DNA of 64,000 bases, taken from Limanda limanda (taxonomy: Eukaryota; Chordata; Actinopteri; Pleuronectiformes; Pleuronectidae). Position numbers and translations under genes: made by a program. The notes under the pieces are model-generated. The model had not been told where the DNA came from. It saw only the letters and a list, made by a program, of their open reading frames with translations, and did not search any database. The stretch is taken from contig NC_083645.1 in the NCBI RefSeq assembly GCF_963576545.1, forward strand, positions 5,915,430 through 5,979,429, in the 5' to 3' direction. Positions 32,703 through 41,672 of this stretch are shown piece after piece. Position 1 is the stretch's first letter. Each line of letters starts with the position of its first letter.

Positions 32703-32774
32703 TAGCAGAGGATGGTTTCGATCCATCGACCTCTGGGTTATGGGCCCAGCACGCTTCCGCTGCGCCACTCTGCT
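32703..32774 (-). tRNA. tRNA-iMet-CAT: initiator tRNA-Met(CAT) copy M42, consensus
   Basis: All 72 positions match consensus. Confidence 0.96.
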
Positions 32775-33072
32775 CTTATACATTGGACAAGTTTCAAATG
32801 AAGACAGTCTATGGTTTCATGGGTTTGGTTCTCAGTTAAATCAATTGGACTTGGAGGAAAAGATTGGCAAATGTGAAGCAATGTGCCTCAAAGGGAAGGT
32901 GCACAGTGTTACCTTGTTTGAAAACTAGACTGGAGAAAAACTACCTCCTGCACGCTTCATTTAACATTCCTTATTCTACAGAGCTTAGCTGGCTGTTGTA
33001 GTTTTGAATAACAAAAGATCTTCTTATAGTAGATCAGCTGCAAGTAGCCAATACATTCAACTGACAGTCTTT

Positions 33073-33154
33073 TGGCAGAGGTGGGATTTGAACCCACGCC
33101 TCCTAAGAGACTGGAGCCTTAATCCAGGGCCTTTGACCACTCGGCCACACTACC
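33073..33154 (-). tRNA. tRNA-Leu-AAG: tRNA-Leu(AAG) copy L44
   Basis: A76T (acceptor mismatch) and G27C, shared with L25. The D-loop GG is intact here. Confidence 0.78.
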
Positions 33155-33477
33155 GTAGGAACTACTTCTTACCAAAACGAAGCTTACGCGTTCAAATGTA
33201 TGTTCCACTTTGAAGACAATTGGACAATCGAATCGAAGACACATACGAAAGAACATTCAAAACTTCAAACACATAGCCAGTGGGGGTATAAAGCAATTAC
33301 TCAAGATCAAAAGACCACAAAACTATCAGCCAAGTTAAGGGATTCAACTGTTGGGTCTATTCTGTCAAATTTTCAATTTCAAAAGCCAAAGCAAGTCACT
33401 TTCAGCAGGAGGTGAGTTCATGTTCAGAAGGAAAGGGAAACATAACAGATAACATGGGAGTGGATAAAGGATTGTTT

Positions 33478-33549
33478 TAGCAGAGGATGGTTTCGATCCA
33501 TCGACCTCTGGGTTATGGGCCCAGCACGCTTCCGCTGCGCCACTCTGCT
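33478..33549 (-). tRNA. tRNA-iMet-CAT: initiator tRNA-Met(CAT) copy M43, consensus
   Basis: All 72 positions match consensus. Confidence 0.96.
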
Positions 33550-33848
33550 CTTATACACTGAACCAGTTTCAGATGAACACAGTCTATGGTTTCTTGGGTT
33601 TGCTTATCAATTAAATCAACTGGACTTGGAGAAAAAGATTGGCAAATGTGAAGCAATGTTCCTCAATGGGAAGGCTGCACAGTGTTACCTTGTTTGAAAA
33701 CGAGACTGGAGAGAAACTACCTCCTGCACGAATCATTGGACATTCCTTATGCTACAGAGCTTAGCTGGCTCTTGCAGTTTTGAACAACAAGAGATCTTCT
33801 TATAGTAGATCAGCTGCAAGTAGGCAATACATTCAACTGAAACTCCAT

Positions 33849-33930
33849 TGGCAGTGGTGGGATTTGAACCCACGCCTCCTGAGAGACTGGAGCCTTAATC
33901 CAGCGCCTCTGACCACTCGGCCACACTACC
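33849..33930 (-). tRNA. tRNA-Leu-AAG: tRNA-Leu(AAG) copy L45
   Basis: A22G (D loop) and T50C (variable loop), both outside stems. The 3' trailer is divergent (ATGGAGTTTCAG in place of AAAGACTGTCAG). Confidence 0.92.
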
Positions 33931-34253
33931 GTTAGGAACTAGTTTTTACCAAAACGAACCGGAGGCGTTCAGATGTATGTTCCACTTTGAAGACAATTGG
34001 ACAATCGAATCGAAGACACATACGAAAGAACATTCAAAACTTCAAACACATAGCCAGTGGGGTATAAAGCAATTACTCAAGATCAAAAGACCACAAAACT
34101 ATCAGCCAAGTTAAGGGCTTCAACTGTTGGGTCTATTCTGTCAAATTTTCAATTTCAAAAGCCAAAGCAAGTCACTTTCAGCAGGAGGTGAGTTCATGTT
34201 CAGAAGGAAAGGGAAACATAACAGATAACATGGGAGTGGATAAAGGATTGTTT

Positions 34254-34325
34254 TAGCAGAGGATGGTTTCGATCCATCGACCTCTGGGTTATGGGCCCAG
34301 CACGCTTCCGCTGCGCCACTCTGCT
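34254..34325 (-). tRNA. tRNA-iMet-CAT: initiator tRNA-Met(CAT) copy M44, consensus
   Basis: All 72 positions match consensus. Mirror image of M47 across the palindrome. Confidence 0.96.
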
Positions 34326-34624
34326 CTTATACACTGAACCAGTTTCAGATGAACACAGTCTATGGTTTCTTGGGTTTGCTTATCAATTAAATCAACTGGA
34401 CTTGGAGAAAAAGATTGGCAAATGTGAAGCAATGTTCCTCAATGGGAAGGCTGCACAGTGTTACCTTGTTTGAAAACGAGACTGGAGAGAAACTACCTCC
34501 TGCACGAATCATTGGACATTCCTTATGCTACAGAGCTTAGCTGGCTCTTGCAGTTTTGAACAACAAGAGATCTTCTTATAGTAGATCAGCTGCAAGTAGG
34601 CAATACATTCAACTGAAACTCCAT

Positions 34625-34706
34625 TGGCAGTGGTGGGATTTGAACCCACGCCTCCTGAGAGACTGGAGCCTTAATCCAGCGCCTCTGACCACTCGGCCAC
34701 ACTACC
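34625..34706 (-). tRNA. tRNA-Leu-AAG: tRNA-Leu(AAG) copy L46
   Basis: A22G and T50C as in L45, with the same divergent trailer. Mirror image of L47. Confidence 0.92.
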
Positions 34707-35029
34707 GTTAGGAACTAGTTTTTACCAAAACGAACCGGAGGCGTTCAGATGTATGTTCCACTTTGAAGACAATTGGACAATCGAATCGAAGACACATACG
34801 AAAGAACATTCAAAACTTCAAACACATAGCCAGTGGGGTATAAAGCAATTACTCAAGATCAAAAGACCACAAAACTATCAGCCAAGTTAAGGGCTTCAAC
34901 TGTTGGGTCTATTCTGTCAAATTTTCAATTTCAAAAGCCAAAGCAAGTCACTTTCAGCAGGAGGTGAGTTCATGTTCAGAAGGAAAGGGAAACATAACAG
35001 ATAACATGGGAGTGGATAAAGGATTGTTT

Positions 35030-35101
35030 TAGCAGAGGATGGTTTCGATCCATCGACCTCTGGGTTATGGGCCCAGCACGCTTCCTCTGCACCACTCTGC
35101 T
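35030..35101 (-). tRNA. tRNA-iMet-CAT: initiator tRNA-Met(CAT) copy M45
   Basis: C11T (T11.G23 wobble in the D stem) and C16A (D loop). Initiator hallmarks are intact. Mirror image of M46. Confidence 0.86.
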
Positions 35102-35746
35102 CTTATACATTGGACAAGTTTCAAATGAAGACAGTCTATGGTTTCATGGGTTTGCTTATCAGTTAAATCAACTGGACTTGGAGGAAAAGATTGGCAAATG
35201 TGAAGCAATGTGCCTCAATGGGAAGGTGCACAGTGTTACCTTGTTTGAAAACGAGACTGGAGAGAAACTACCTCCTGCACGCTTCATTGGACATTCCTTA
35301 CGCTACAGAGCTTAGCTTCTTGTTATAGTTTTGAACAACAAGATATCTTCTTATAGTAGATCAGCTGCAAGTAGCCAATACATTCAGCTGACAGTACAAT
35401 ACATTCAACTGTCAGCTGAATGTATTGGCTACTTGACAGTACAATACATTCAACTGTCAGCTGAATGTATTGGCTACTTGCAGCTGATCTACTATAAGAA
35501 GATATCTTGTTGTTCAAAACTATAACAAGAAGCTAAGCTCTGTAGCGTAAGGAATGTCCAATGAAGCGTGCAGGAGGTAGATTCTCTCCAGTCTCGTTTT
35601 CAAACAAGGTAACACTGTGCACCTTCCCATTGAGGCACATTGCTTCACATTTGCCAATCTTTTCCTCCAAGTCCAGTTGATTTAACTGATAAGCAAACCC
35701 ATGAAACCATAGACTGTCTTCATTTGAAACTTGTCCAATGTATAAG
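35102..35746. repeat. palindrome centre with nested hairpins, Leu gene absent
   Basis: Spacer sequence runs from M45 to about 35,395 and back out to M46 in reverse. The Leu gene expected here is missing. The centre holds two direct 45-bp copies (35,391-35,435 and 35,436-35,480), each containing a hairpin built from CAATACATTCA and its reverse complement. The unpaired spacer between the long arms is 57 bp (35,396-35,452). Confidence 0.9.
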
Positions 35747-35818
35747 AGCAGAGTGGTGCAGAGGAAGCGTGCTGGGCCCATAACCCAGAGGTCGATGGAT
35801 CGAAACCATCCTCTGCTA
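35747..35818 (+). tRNA. tRNA-iMet-CAT: initiator tRNA-Met(CAT) copy M46, plus strand
   Basis: C11T and C16A, identical to its mirror copy M45. First gene transcribed rightwards, away from the palindrome centre. Confidence 0.86.
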
Positions 35819-36141
35819 AAACAATCCTTTATCCACTCCCATGTTATCTGTTATGTTTCCCTTTCCTTCTGAACATGAACTCACCTCCTGCTGAAAGTGA
35901 CTTGCTTTGGCTTTTGAAATTGAAAATTTGACAGAATAGACCCAACAGTTGAAGCCCTTAACTTGGCTGATAGTTTTGTGGTCTTTTGATCTTGAGTAAT
36001 TGCTTTATACCCCACTGGCTATGTGTTTGAAGTTTTGAATGTTCTTTCGTATGTGTCTTCGATTCGATTGTCCAATTGTCTTCAAAGTGGAACATACATC
36101 TGAACGCCTCCGGTTCGTTTTGGTAAAAACTAGTTCCTAAC

Positions 36142-36223
36142 GGTAGTGTGGCCGAGTGGTCAGAGGCGCTGGATTAAGGCTCCAGTCTCTCAGGCGGCGT
36201 GGGTTCAAATCCCACCACTGCCA
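36142..36223 (+). tRNA. tRNA-Leu-AAG: tRNA-Leu(AAG) copy L47, plus strand
   Basis: A22G and T50C as in L45 and L46, plus A54C, a new variable-arm mismatch that separates it from its mirror copy L46. Confidence 0.9.
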
Positions 36224-36522
36224 ATGGAGTTTCAGTTGAATGTATTGCCTACTTGCAGCTGATCTACTATAAGAAGATCTCTTGTTGTTCAAAACTGCAA
36301 GAGCCAGCTAAGCTCTGTAGCATAAGGAATGTCCAATGATTCGTGCAGGAGGTAGTTTCTCTCCAGTCTCGTTTTCAAACAAGGTAACACTGTGCAGCCT
36401 TCCCATTGAGGAACATTGCTTCACATTTGCCAATCTTTTTCTCCAAGTCCAGTTGATTTAATTGATAAGCAAACCCAAGAAACCATAGACTGTGTTCATC
36501 TGAAACTGGTTCAGTGTATAAG

Positions 36523-36594
36523 AGCAGAGTGGCGCAGCGGAAGCGTGCTGGGCCCATAACCCAGAGGTCGATGGATCGAAACCATCCTCTGCTA
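36523..36594 (+). tRNA. tRNA-iMet-CAT: initiator tRNA-Met(CAT) copy M47, plus strand, consensus
   Basis: All 72 positions match consensus. It is the rightmost intact gene of the array. The first TTTT downstream is at 36,688, about 94 bp away. Confidence 0.96.
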
Positions 36595-36801
36595 AAACAA
36601 TCCTTTATCCACTCCCATGTTATCTGTTATGTTTCCCTTTCCTTCTGAACATGAACTCACCTCCTGCTGAAAGTGACTTGCTTTGGCTTTTGAAATTGAA
36701 AATTTGACAGAATAGACCCAACAGTTGAAGCCCTTAACTTGGCTGATAGTTTTGTGGTCTTTTGATCTTGAGTAATTGCTTTATACCCCACTGGCTATGT
36801 G

Positions 36802-37050
36802 CACAGTGTTACCTTTTTTGAAAACGAGACTGGAGAGAAACTACCTCCTGCACGCTTCATTGGACATTCCTTATGCTACAGAGCTTAGCTGTTGCAGTTT
36901 TGAACAACAAGAGTTCTTCTTATAGTAGAATAAGCTGAATGTAGCCAACACATTCAACAGACAGGATTTGAAACCTCGCCTCCTGAGAGTTTGGAGCCTT
37001 AATCCAGCATCTTTGACCACTCTGCCACACTAACTTTAAGAACTACACAT
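36802..37050 (-). repeat. degenerate terminal unit of the array
   Basis: Back in the original orientation, this fragment holds spacer sequence from GCACAGTGTTACC through the Leu region. It has many more substitutions and small deletions than any inner unit (for example the CTTAGCTGTTGCAG and GAATAAGCTGAATG stretches), as expected at an array edge that escapes homogenisation. Confidence 0.85.
36958..37034 (-). pseudogene. decayed tRNA-Leu(AAG) remnant
   Basis: The central part, including the AAG anticodon loop and its stem region, is recognisable. The 3' acceptor half is missing, the T stem is mutated, and the D arm and 5' acceptor carry several changes (CTCTGCC, CTAAC in plus-strand order). 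Non-functional. Confidence 0.85.
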
Positions 37051-37299
37051 TTTTCCATTTGAATATGAATTAGATACGAACACTGGGTTGTTTGGAATGA
37101 ATGATGTCAGTAGGAACTCACAGCATGAGTGTATTGTGTAGAATGTCAGAGTGTAAAGAAGTCTTCTGCCTTCAAGTTGTCGTCGCTGAGACAAATGTCC
37201 TCATATTTAGCATTCATAGAAAAATTGCCTATGGCAAAGTCATTACAAAGCCAGTGGCAGAATATGTGGTGTGTGTTTGTTTATGTGTTTGTATGGTCG

Positions 37300-37302
37300 G
37301 GA

Positions 37303-37350
<48 letters not shown>
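37300..37350. repeat. (GA)n microsatellite
   Basis: Near-perfect GA dinucleotide run with one CA interruption, followed at about 37,398-37,418 by a short ACAC tract. Confidence 0.95.
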
Positions 37351-37351
<1 letters not shown>

Positions 37352-38624
37352 ACTGCTGTTGTTGTCCCTTAGGGTGGACACAGCAGATGGGTGAGTAACA
37401 CACAGACACACACACATACAGTGAGAAACAAATTCACAGATTGTGTTTATGATGAAACTGTGATAATAAAACATCTTTAAAGGAACTTGAAGATGTGAGT
37501 GCATTACATATAAATGTGGCAGGATTTTACAGTGCAGGAATTTGTTCCAGAACATTGGCACATGGCAGGTGTAATAATGTTTAATCTTTAATAGATTCAT
37601 TCATTCATTAGTTTGATTAACAGAAGTGATCTCTGATGAGACATGAATTGCATTGCATTTGACACTCTATACCACTTTAATGGAAGGCAGTGGATTGATT
37701 CACAACACATCAAGCACATCACTTCTGATAAGCAGTGACCTGCTTGGGGAGGACGAGGGCAGGCAGGGCAGAAAGCCTGCAGGGGAGATCTGTATCAGCT
37801 GGGCCATAGGTGCTCCCATTCACAAAAGCATGATACCTCCAGGCTGTACACTTCATATACAATAGCACATATCTGGATAGAAAAGTACCAGTGCTGCCAT
37901 TTCATAAACCAGCATGTTTGCCCTGTCAGAGACCAAAACCCGCATGCACATGGAGGATGATATGATTGGGATGAGAGGATGCCTCTGACCGGATTTCAGT
38001 TTTCTCCACTGATCTCCTCATCATCTGGTAAACCTTTTGCGTTTTTTATTTTATTCTTTAATCTATTCTATTTCTTAATAAATCACTGCACTAAACTGCA
38101 TCCTCTGGTTTTTATTTGTGTCTGCATTTGTATCTTCAATCCCGTGTCCCTGCAAATGAACAACCCCTCATTAAGTGTCCACAAAAGTCCATGAAACACA
38201 TGAGGCAGGGACTCTTCCAGATTCCTCACAAGAGAGAAGGACTTAGTCATTGCAGTTCATTGTGATGTTTGTATAAATATATCTCAAAACATGGCATCTT
38301 AACTAAATTGTGTGATGACATTGTCATGCCCTCGGCCTCATCTAGTCTCTCTCTCTCTGCCAGCCCCGATCGTTTGTAAGACATTGGAAGATTCTGGATT
38401 TCCCGTTTTTGCTGTGTCCTAACTTTCTCTGTCTCCCTGCCCAGGATCAGTGACTCCAGTCTCGTATTTCTGAATGCCATTTACAATACATAGAATGAAG
38501 CAATGTAATCAGTGAACATAACCCACCTTTAAAAGTCAGAGAAATGCATATGTCAATTGAAGTAAAGATGTAAAATACTGCAAGTGAAGTACTATGAATT
38601 AAGATGATGTAGACATGCCCTTAC

Positions 38625-38652
38625 TCACACACACACACACGCACACACACAT

Positions 38653-38683
<31 letters not shown>
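38625..38683. repeat. (CA)n microsatellite
   Basis: Interrupted CA repeat of about 59 bp with GCAC and ATGCGC interruptions. Confidence 0.95.
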
Positions 38684-38790
38684 TCGATAAACAAGAGACC
38701 ATGTTTAATTCATAGCTGCAACTGAGTATAAGACTTGATCTTGTTTGTGGGGACGGTAAAGATAACACAAAGCATGCACGTACACACACA

Positions 38791-38828
38791 GTCTCTCTCT
38801 CTCTGTCTGGCTCTCTCTCTCTCTCTCC
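38791..38828. repeat. (TC)n microsatellite
   Basis: TC dinucleotide run interrupted by GTCTGG. Confidence 0.92.
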
Positions 38829-40189
38829 CGCTCCCATAAAGACAGAAAGCACAAAATTATGCTCAAATGTAAGTTAACCATTTGCACACAGACAAAGACA
38901 TTTGAATGCAGTCAAACCCATGACGAGATAGTTCTCTCCTTCTCTGGGAGCTGGTATAAAACAGCTTAGACAAAATGGGAAATTTAAGGTTTGACCGTCA
39001 GAATGCCAGAACTTCCAATATGACATAAAGATATGAGCCGCAGACTGAAACCAGCTTTAAGTGGTCCAAAGTGGCTTGAGCCCATTTAAGATAATATTGT
39101 GAGGAGGATTATTTTTGCTGTTGTCTCTGCTGCTTGTGTTTAATAATTATCTTGATATGGCTTCTATTCGTGCCAATCTTTTACTGCCATGCCATCATTA
39201 TCTTCAGTGTGTCAGCTTTCATCCCTTCAGAGGCTGACTTGAGAAAATATCTCTGCACTTATTCCCTCCAGTGTTGCTGTTTTTTTTTTTAGAACAATGT
39301 GAGTAATTTACTCCAACTGTTAGCCTTAAGATCATAGTTAATCACTACTGATTTTACACCTGCAAATCACTGTACTTGTGATGGTTGGTATGAATTTCAA
39401 GTTTAATTTGGAAAAATATACACAGATGAAAATCCAGATTTTTTCCCTTTCGGGCCTTTGTCTAAACACAAAATTCAGCGGTGTGATTGTGCACCTATGT
39501 GTGTAAGGGCCAGTCATGTACAGTACACCAACACAAGGAGTGCGGGCCGCAGTACAATTGGAAGCAGGGGGATGGAGAGTGTCCTGAGGGGATGGGGGAG
39601 ATTTAGGACGTACCTGTATACAGATTTCCGGCAACAACTCTGACCTTTACTACCCCAAGAATGGCAATTACCGGCAAAAGATATATTCCCTTTACTCATA
39701 CATATAGTTACTATATTATTCACCCTGTTTATTCATGTCACACCTTCCAAAACACAGTCCCAAAGCACTTTAGAGTTCTCAGCACTTTATTTAGAACAAC
39801 AAAATAAGGCAAGAAGTATTGAAGGAGGCCAAATGTATATAATATTATGGATATAAACAGGAATTTTAACTAATTAAAGACAACGAGTATATTTCATTTT
39901 CTCTCTTTATTTAATGACTGTGTCCATCAGCAGCTTATTTCCTCAAGAAAGAATGTCAATCTATTCCCTCCTGGAAAAACTGTGCGTATAGAAGCAACAA
40001 TAAGTGTCAAACTACTTGAGAAAAAAGATCAGATATATTTCAGCAAATTCCCCAGCTCCCCTGGAGAGGAGGTGGCCATTATTGGAATTATTCCTATTGG
40101 ACATGATCATAAATCCCAGTTTTCAGAGAGGCTGTGTTATCTGAGTGGAGAATTAATATCACAGTTTTTACTGTGAAAAGTCCTGCTTG

Positions 40190-41447
40190 TGTAAAACTCT
40201 TCTCTATCTTTTCCAACCTCCTCGACCCCCCCAGTCCCCCTCCTCCTTCCTCCCTTCTACCAAGCCACTTTGTCAACTACTTTACAAAAAAGATTGATGA
40301 CATACGCTCTTCTTTTTCTGATCCCCCTTCTATAATCACACTTCCATCAACTTCATCTTTATCCCCTTCGCTCTCCTCTTTCACCCCTCTGTCTCCCAAT
40401 CAAGTTCTTACCTTGGTAACCTCCGCCCGCCCAACCACCTGCCCCCTTGACCCCATCCCCTCTCACATTCTCCAGTCTATCGCTCCTGACCTTCTTCCTT
40501 TTCTCACCCATCTTATCAACACTTCCCTCTCAAATGGCTGTTTCCCTAATTCTCTGAAGGAGGCAAGAGTAAATCCTCTCCTGAAGAAACCCACCCTCGA
40601 CCCGTCTGCAGTAAATAACTACAGACCTGTCTCTCGTCTTCCCTTTGTTTCCAAAACTCTAGAACGGGCAATCTTTAATCAACTCTCCTCCTATCTGAAC
40701 CACAATAATCTTCTTGACCCTCACCAGTCTGGTTTCAAGGCAGGTCACTCAACTGAGACTGCCCTCCTTGCTATCTCTGAGCAACTTCACACTGCTAGAG
40801 CAGCTTCTCTCTCCTCTGTCCTTATCCTTCTAGACCTCCCTGCTGCATTTGACACGGTGAACCACCAGATCCTGATCTCATCCCTTCAGGACCTGGGTAT
40901 CTCAGGCTCTGCTCTCTCCCTGCTCTCTTCCTATCTCAATGACCGCACTTATCGGGTAACTTGGAGAGGATCTGTTTCTAAACCTTGTCCTCTCACTACT
41001 GGTGTCCCTCAAGGTTCTGTCCTGGGTCCTCTCCTCTTTTCTTTGTACACCAACTCTCTCGGCTCTGTTATTCACTCGCATGGCTTTTCCTACCATAGCT
41101 ATGCTGATGACACCCAACTAATCCTCTCTTTTCCTCGATCAGAAGATCAGTGGATGACCGCTCACCACCTGAAGATTAACCTTGACAAGACTGAACTACT
41201 TTTTCTTCCAGGGAAAGACTCTCCCACCCACGACCTGACTATTTACTTTGACAACTCCGTGCTAACCCCCACTCACACTGCTAGGAACCTGGGTGTGACA
41301 CTCGACAGCCAACTCTCCCTTTCTGCCAACATAACTGCAACAACACGGTCCTGTAGATTCATGCTATACAACATCCGGACATCTGAAAGTTTACACATCT
41401 TCCCCAGAAAACTAAAAACACACCTCTTCCAACTGTACCTTGAATAA
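40190..41447 (+). pseudogene. L2 LINE reverse transcriptase, deleted
   Basis: Part of an open frame of 437 codons that starts at 40,134 in non-element sequence, so the annotated region begins where the homology seems to start. In that frame the RT motifs are in order: NNYRPVSRLP at 161-170, LLDLPAAFDTVNH at 232-244 (first catalytic Asp 240), GVPQGSVLGP at 290-299, and YADDTQL at 323-329 (catalytic Asp pair 325-326). Two in-frame losses are evident from family knowledge. A short one near residue 339 (about 41,148) removes the segment before the WMxxHHLKIN motif. A large one near residue 414 (about 41,376) jumps from SCRFMLYNI directly to the C-terminal LKTHLF region and removes most of the thumb and C-terminal domain. 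With no endonuclease domain, it cannot retrotranspose by itself. Confidence 0.88.
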
Positions 41448-41672
41448 AATATAAAAATAAAAAAAAACTAACCACTTTTGAAACTAACACTTTGGTAGCA
41501 CTAAAATGGCACTTTCCAATAGCACTTTGTAGTTTTGCTTTATTTCAAAGAAATTGTACTGTCTTGATTCTTGTTGTTCTGGGTTTGTTCCCTCGGGGTT
41601 GAATGCACTTATTGTAAGTCGCTTTGGATAAAAGCGTCAGCTAAAAGAAATGTAATGTAATGTAATGTAATG
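40190..41672 (+). mobile_element. 5'-truncated, internally deleted L2-type LINE
   Basis: Contains a reverse transcriptase frame. Its 3' end has the L2/CR1-like fish tail (AAGTCGCTTTGGATAAAAGC at 41,617-41,636) followed by a short (ATGTA)n array at 41,649-41,672. The endonuclease half is absent at the 5' side. The element is AT-poor and pyrimidine-rich compared with its flanks. Confidence 0.9.

Larger units (their letters stand above)
34047..35395. repeat. left arm of a 2.75-kb palindrome
   Basis: Each base i pairs with base 70,848 minus i in the right arm (35,453-36,801), in perfect register over 1,349 bp. The gene pairs M44/M47, L46/L47 and M45/M46 map exactly onto each other. I found two mismatches by eye (near 35,580 and at gene position 54 of L47). 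Confidence 0.95.
35453..36801. repeat. right arm of the 2.75-kb palindrome
   Basis: Inverted copy of 34,047-35,395. It ends abruptly at CTATGTG, where the sequence switches to GCACAGTGTTACC of the opposite strand. GTG is shared by both sides of the junction. Confidence 0.95.
1..37040 (-). repeat. tandem tRNA-iMet / tRNA-Leu gene array
   Basis: A direct tandem repeat whose unit, in transcription order on the minus strand, is tRNA-Leu(AAG), a spacer of about 298 bp, tRNA-iMet(CAT), and a spacer of about 324 bp. Distances between successive iMet starts are 761-777 bp (mode 776), except 1,278 bp across a unit that lost its iMet gene (near 6,784) and 698 bp across a spacer deletion (near 31,390). 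The spacers are as conserved as the genes and hold no recognisable gene. They include a plus-strand TATAAAG motif in the longer spacer. I see no transposon inserted in the array. It is open at the left edge of the window, inverts at about 35.42 kb, and ends in a degenerate unit near 37.04 kb. Amphibian tDNA repeats are an established precedent for tandem vertebrate tRNA arrays. Confidence 0.97.
37051..40189. other. unique intergenic DNA with microsatellites
   Basis: No gene recognised. The boundary with the array is sharp. Open frames of 60-123 codons here overlap simple repeats and show no domain. A T11 run lies near 39,279. Confidence 0.6.

Noticed and set aside
35391..35480. Nested hairpins as a replication origin
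   Set aside because: Position at a palindrome junction explains them better. No other origin evidence.
1..37040. CRISPR array or bacterial repeat cassette
   Set aside because: The unit is about 776 bp with no variable spacers, and the genes are eukaryotic tRNAs with internal Pol III promoters.
1..37040. tRNA-derived SINE expansion
   Set aside because: Units are head-to-tail with constant flanks, no poly-A or tail repeat and no target duplications, and the tRNA bodies are complete rather than SINE heads.
37101..37600. Overlapping frames of 89-123 codons
   Set aside because: They are driven by the (GA)n and (CA)n microsatellites and give low-complexity peptides.
38625..38887. Minus-strand frames rich in CVCVC and RERE runs
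   Set aside because: Translations of (CA)n and (TC)n repeats.
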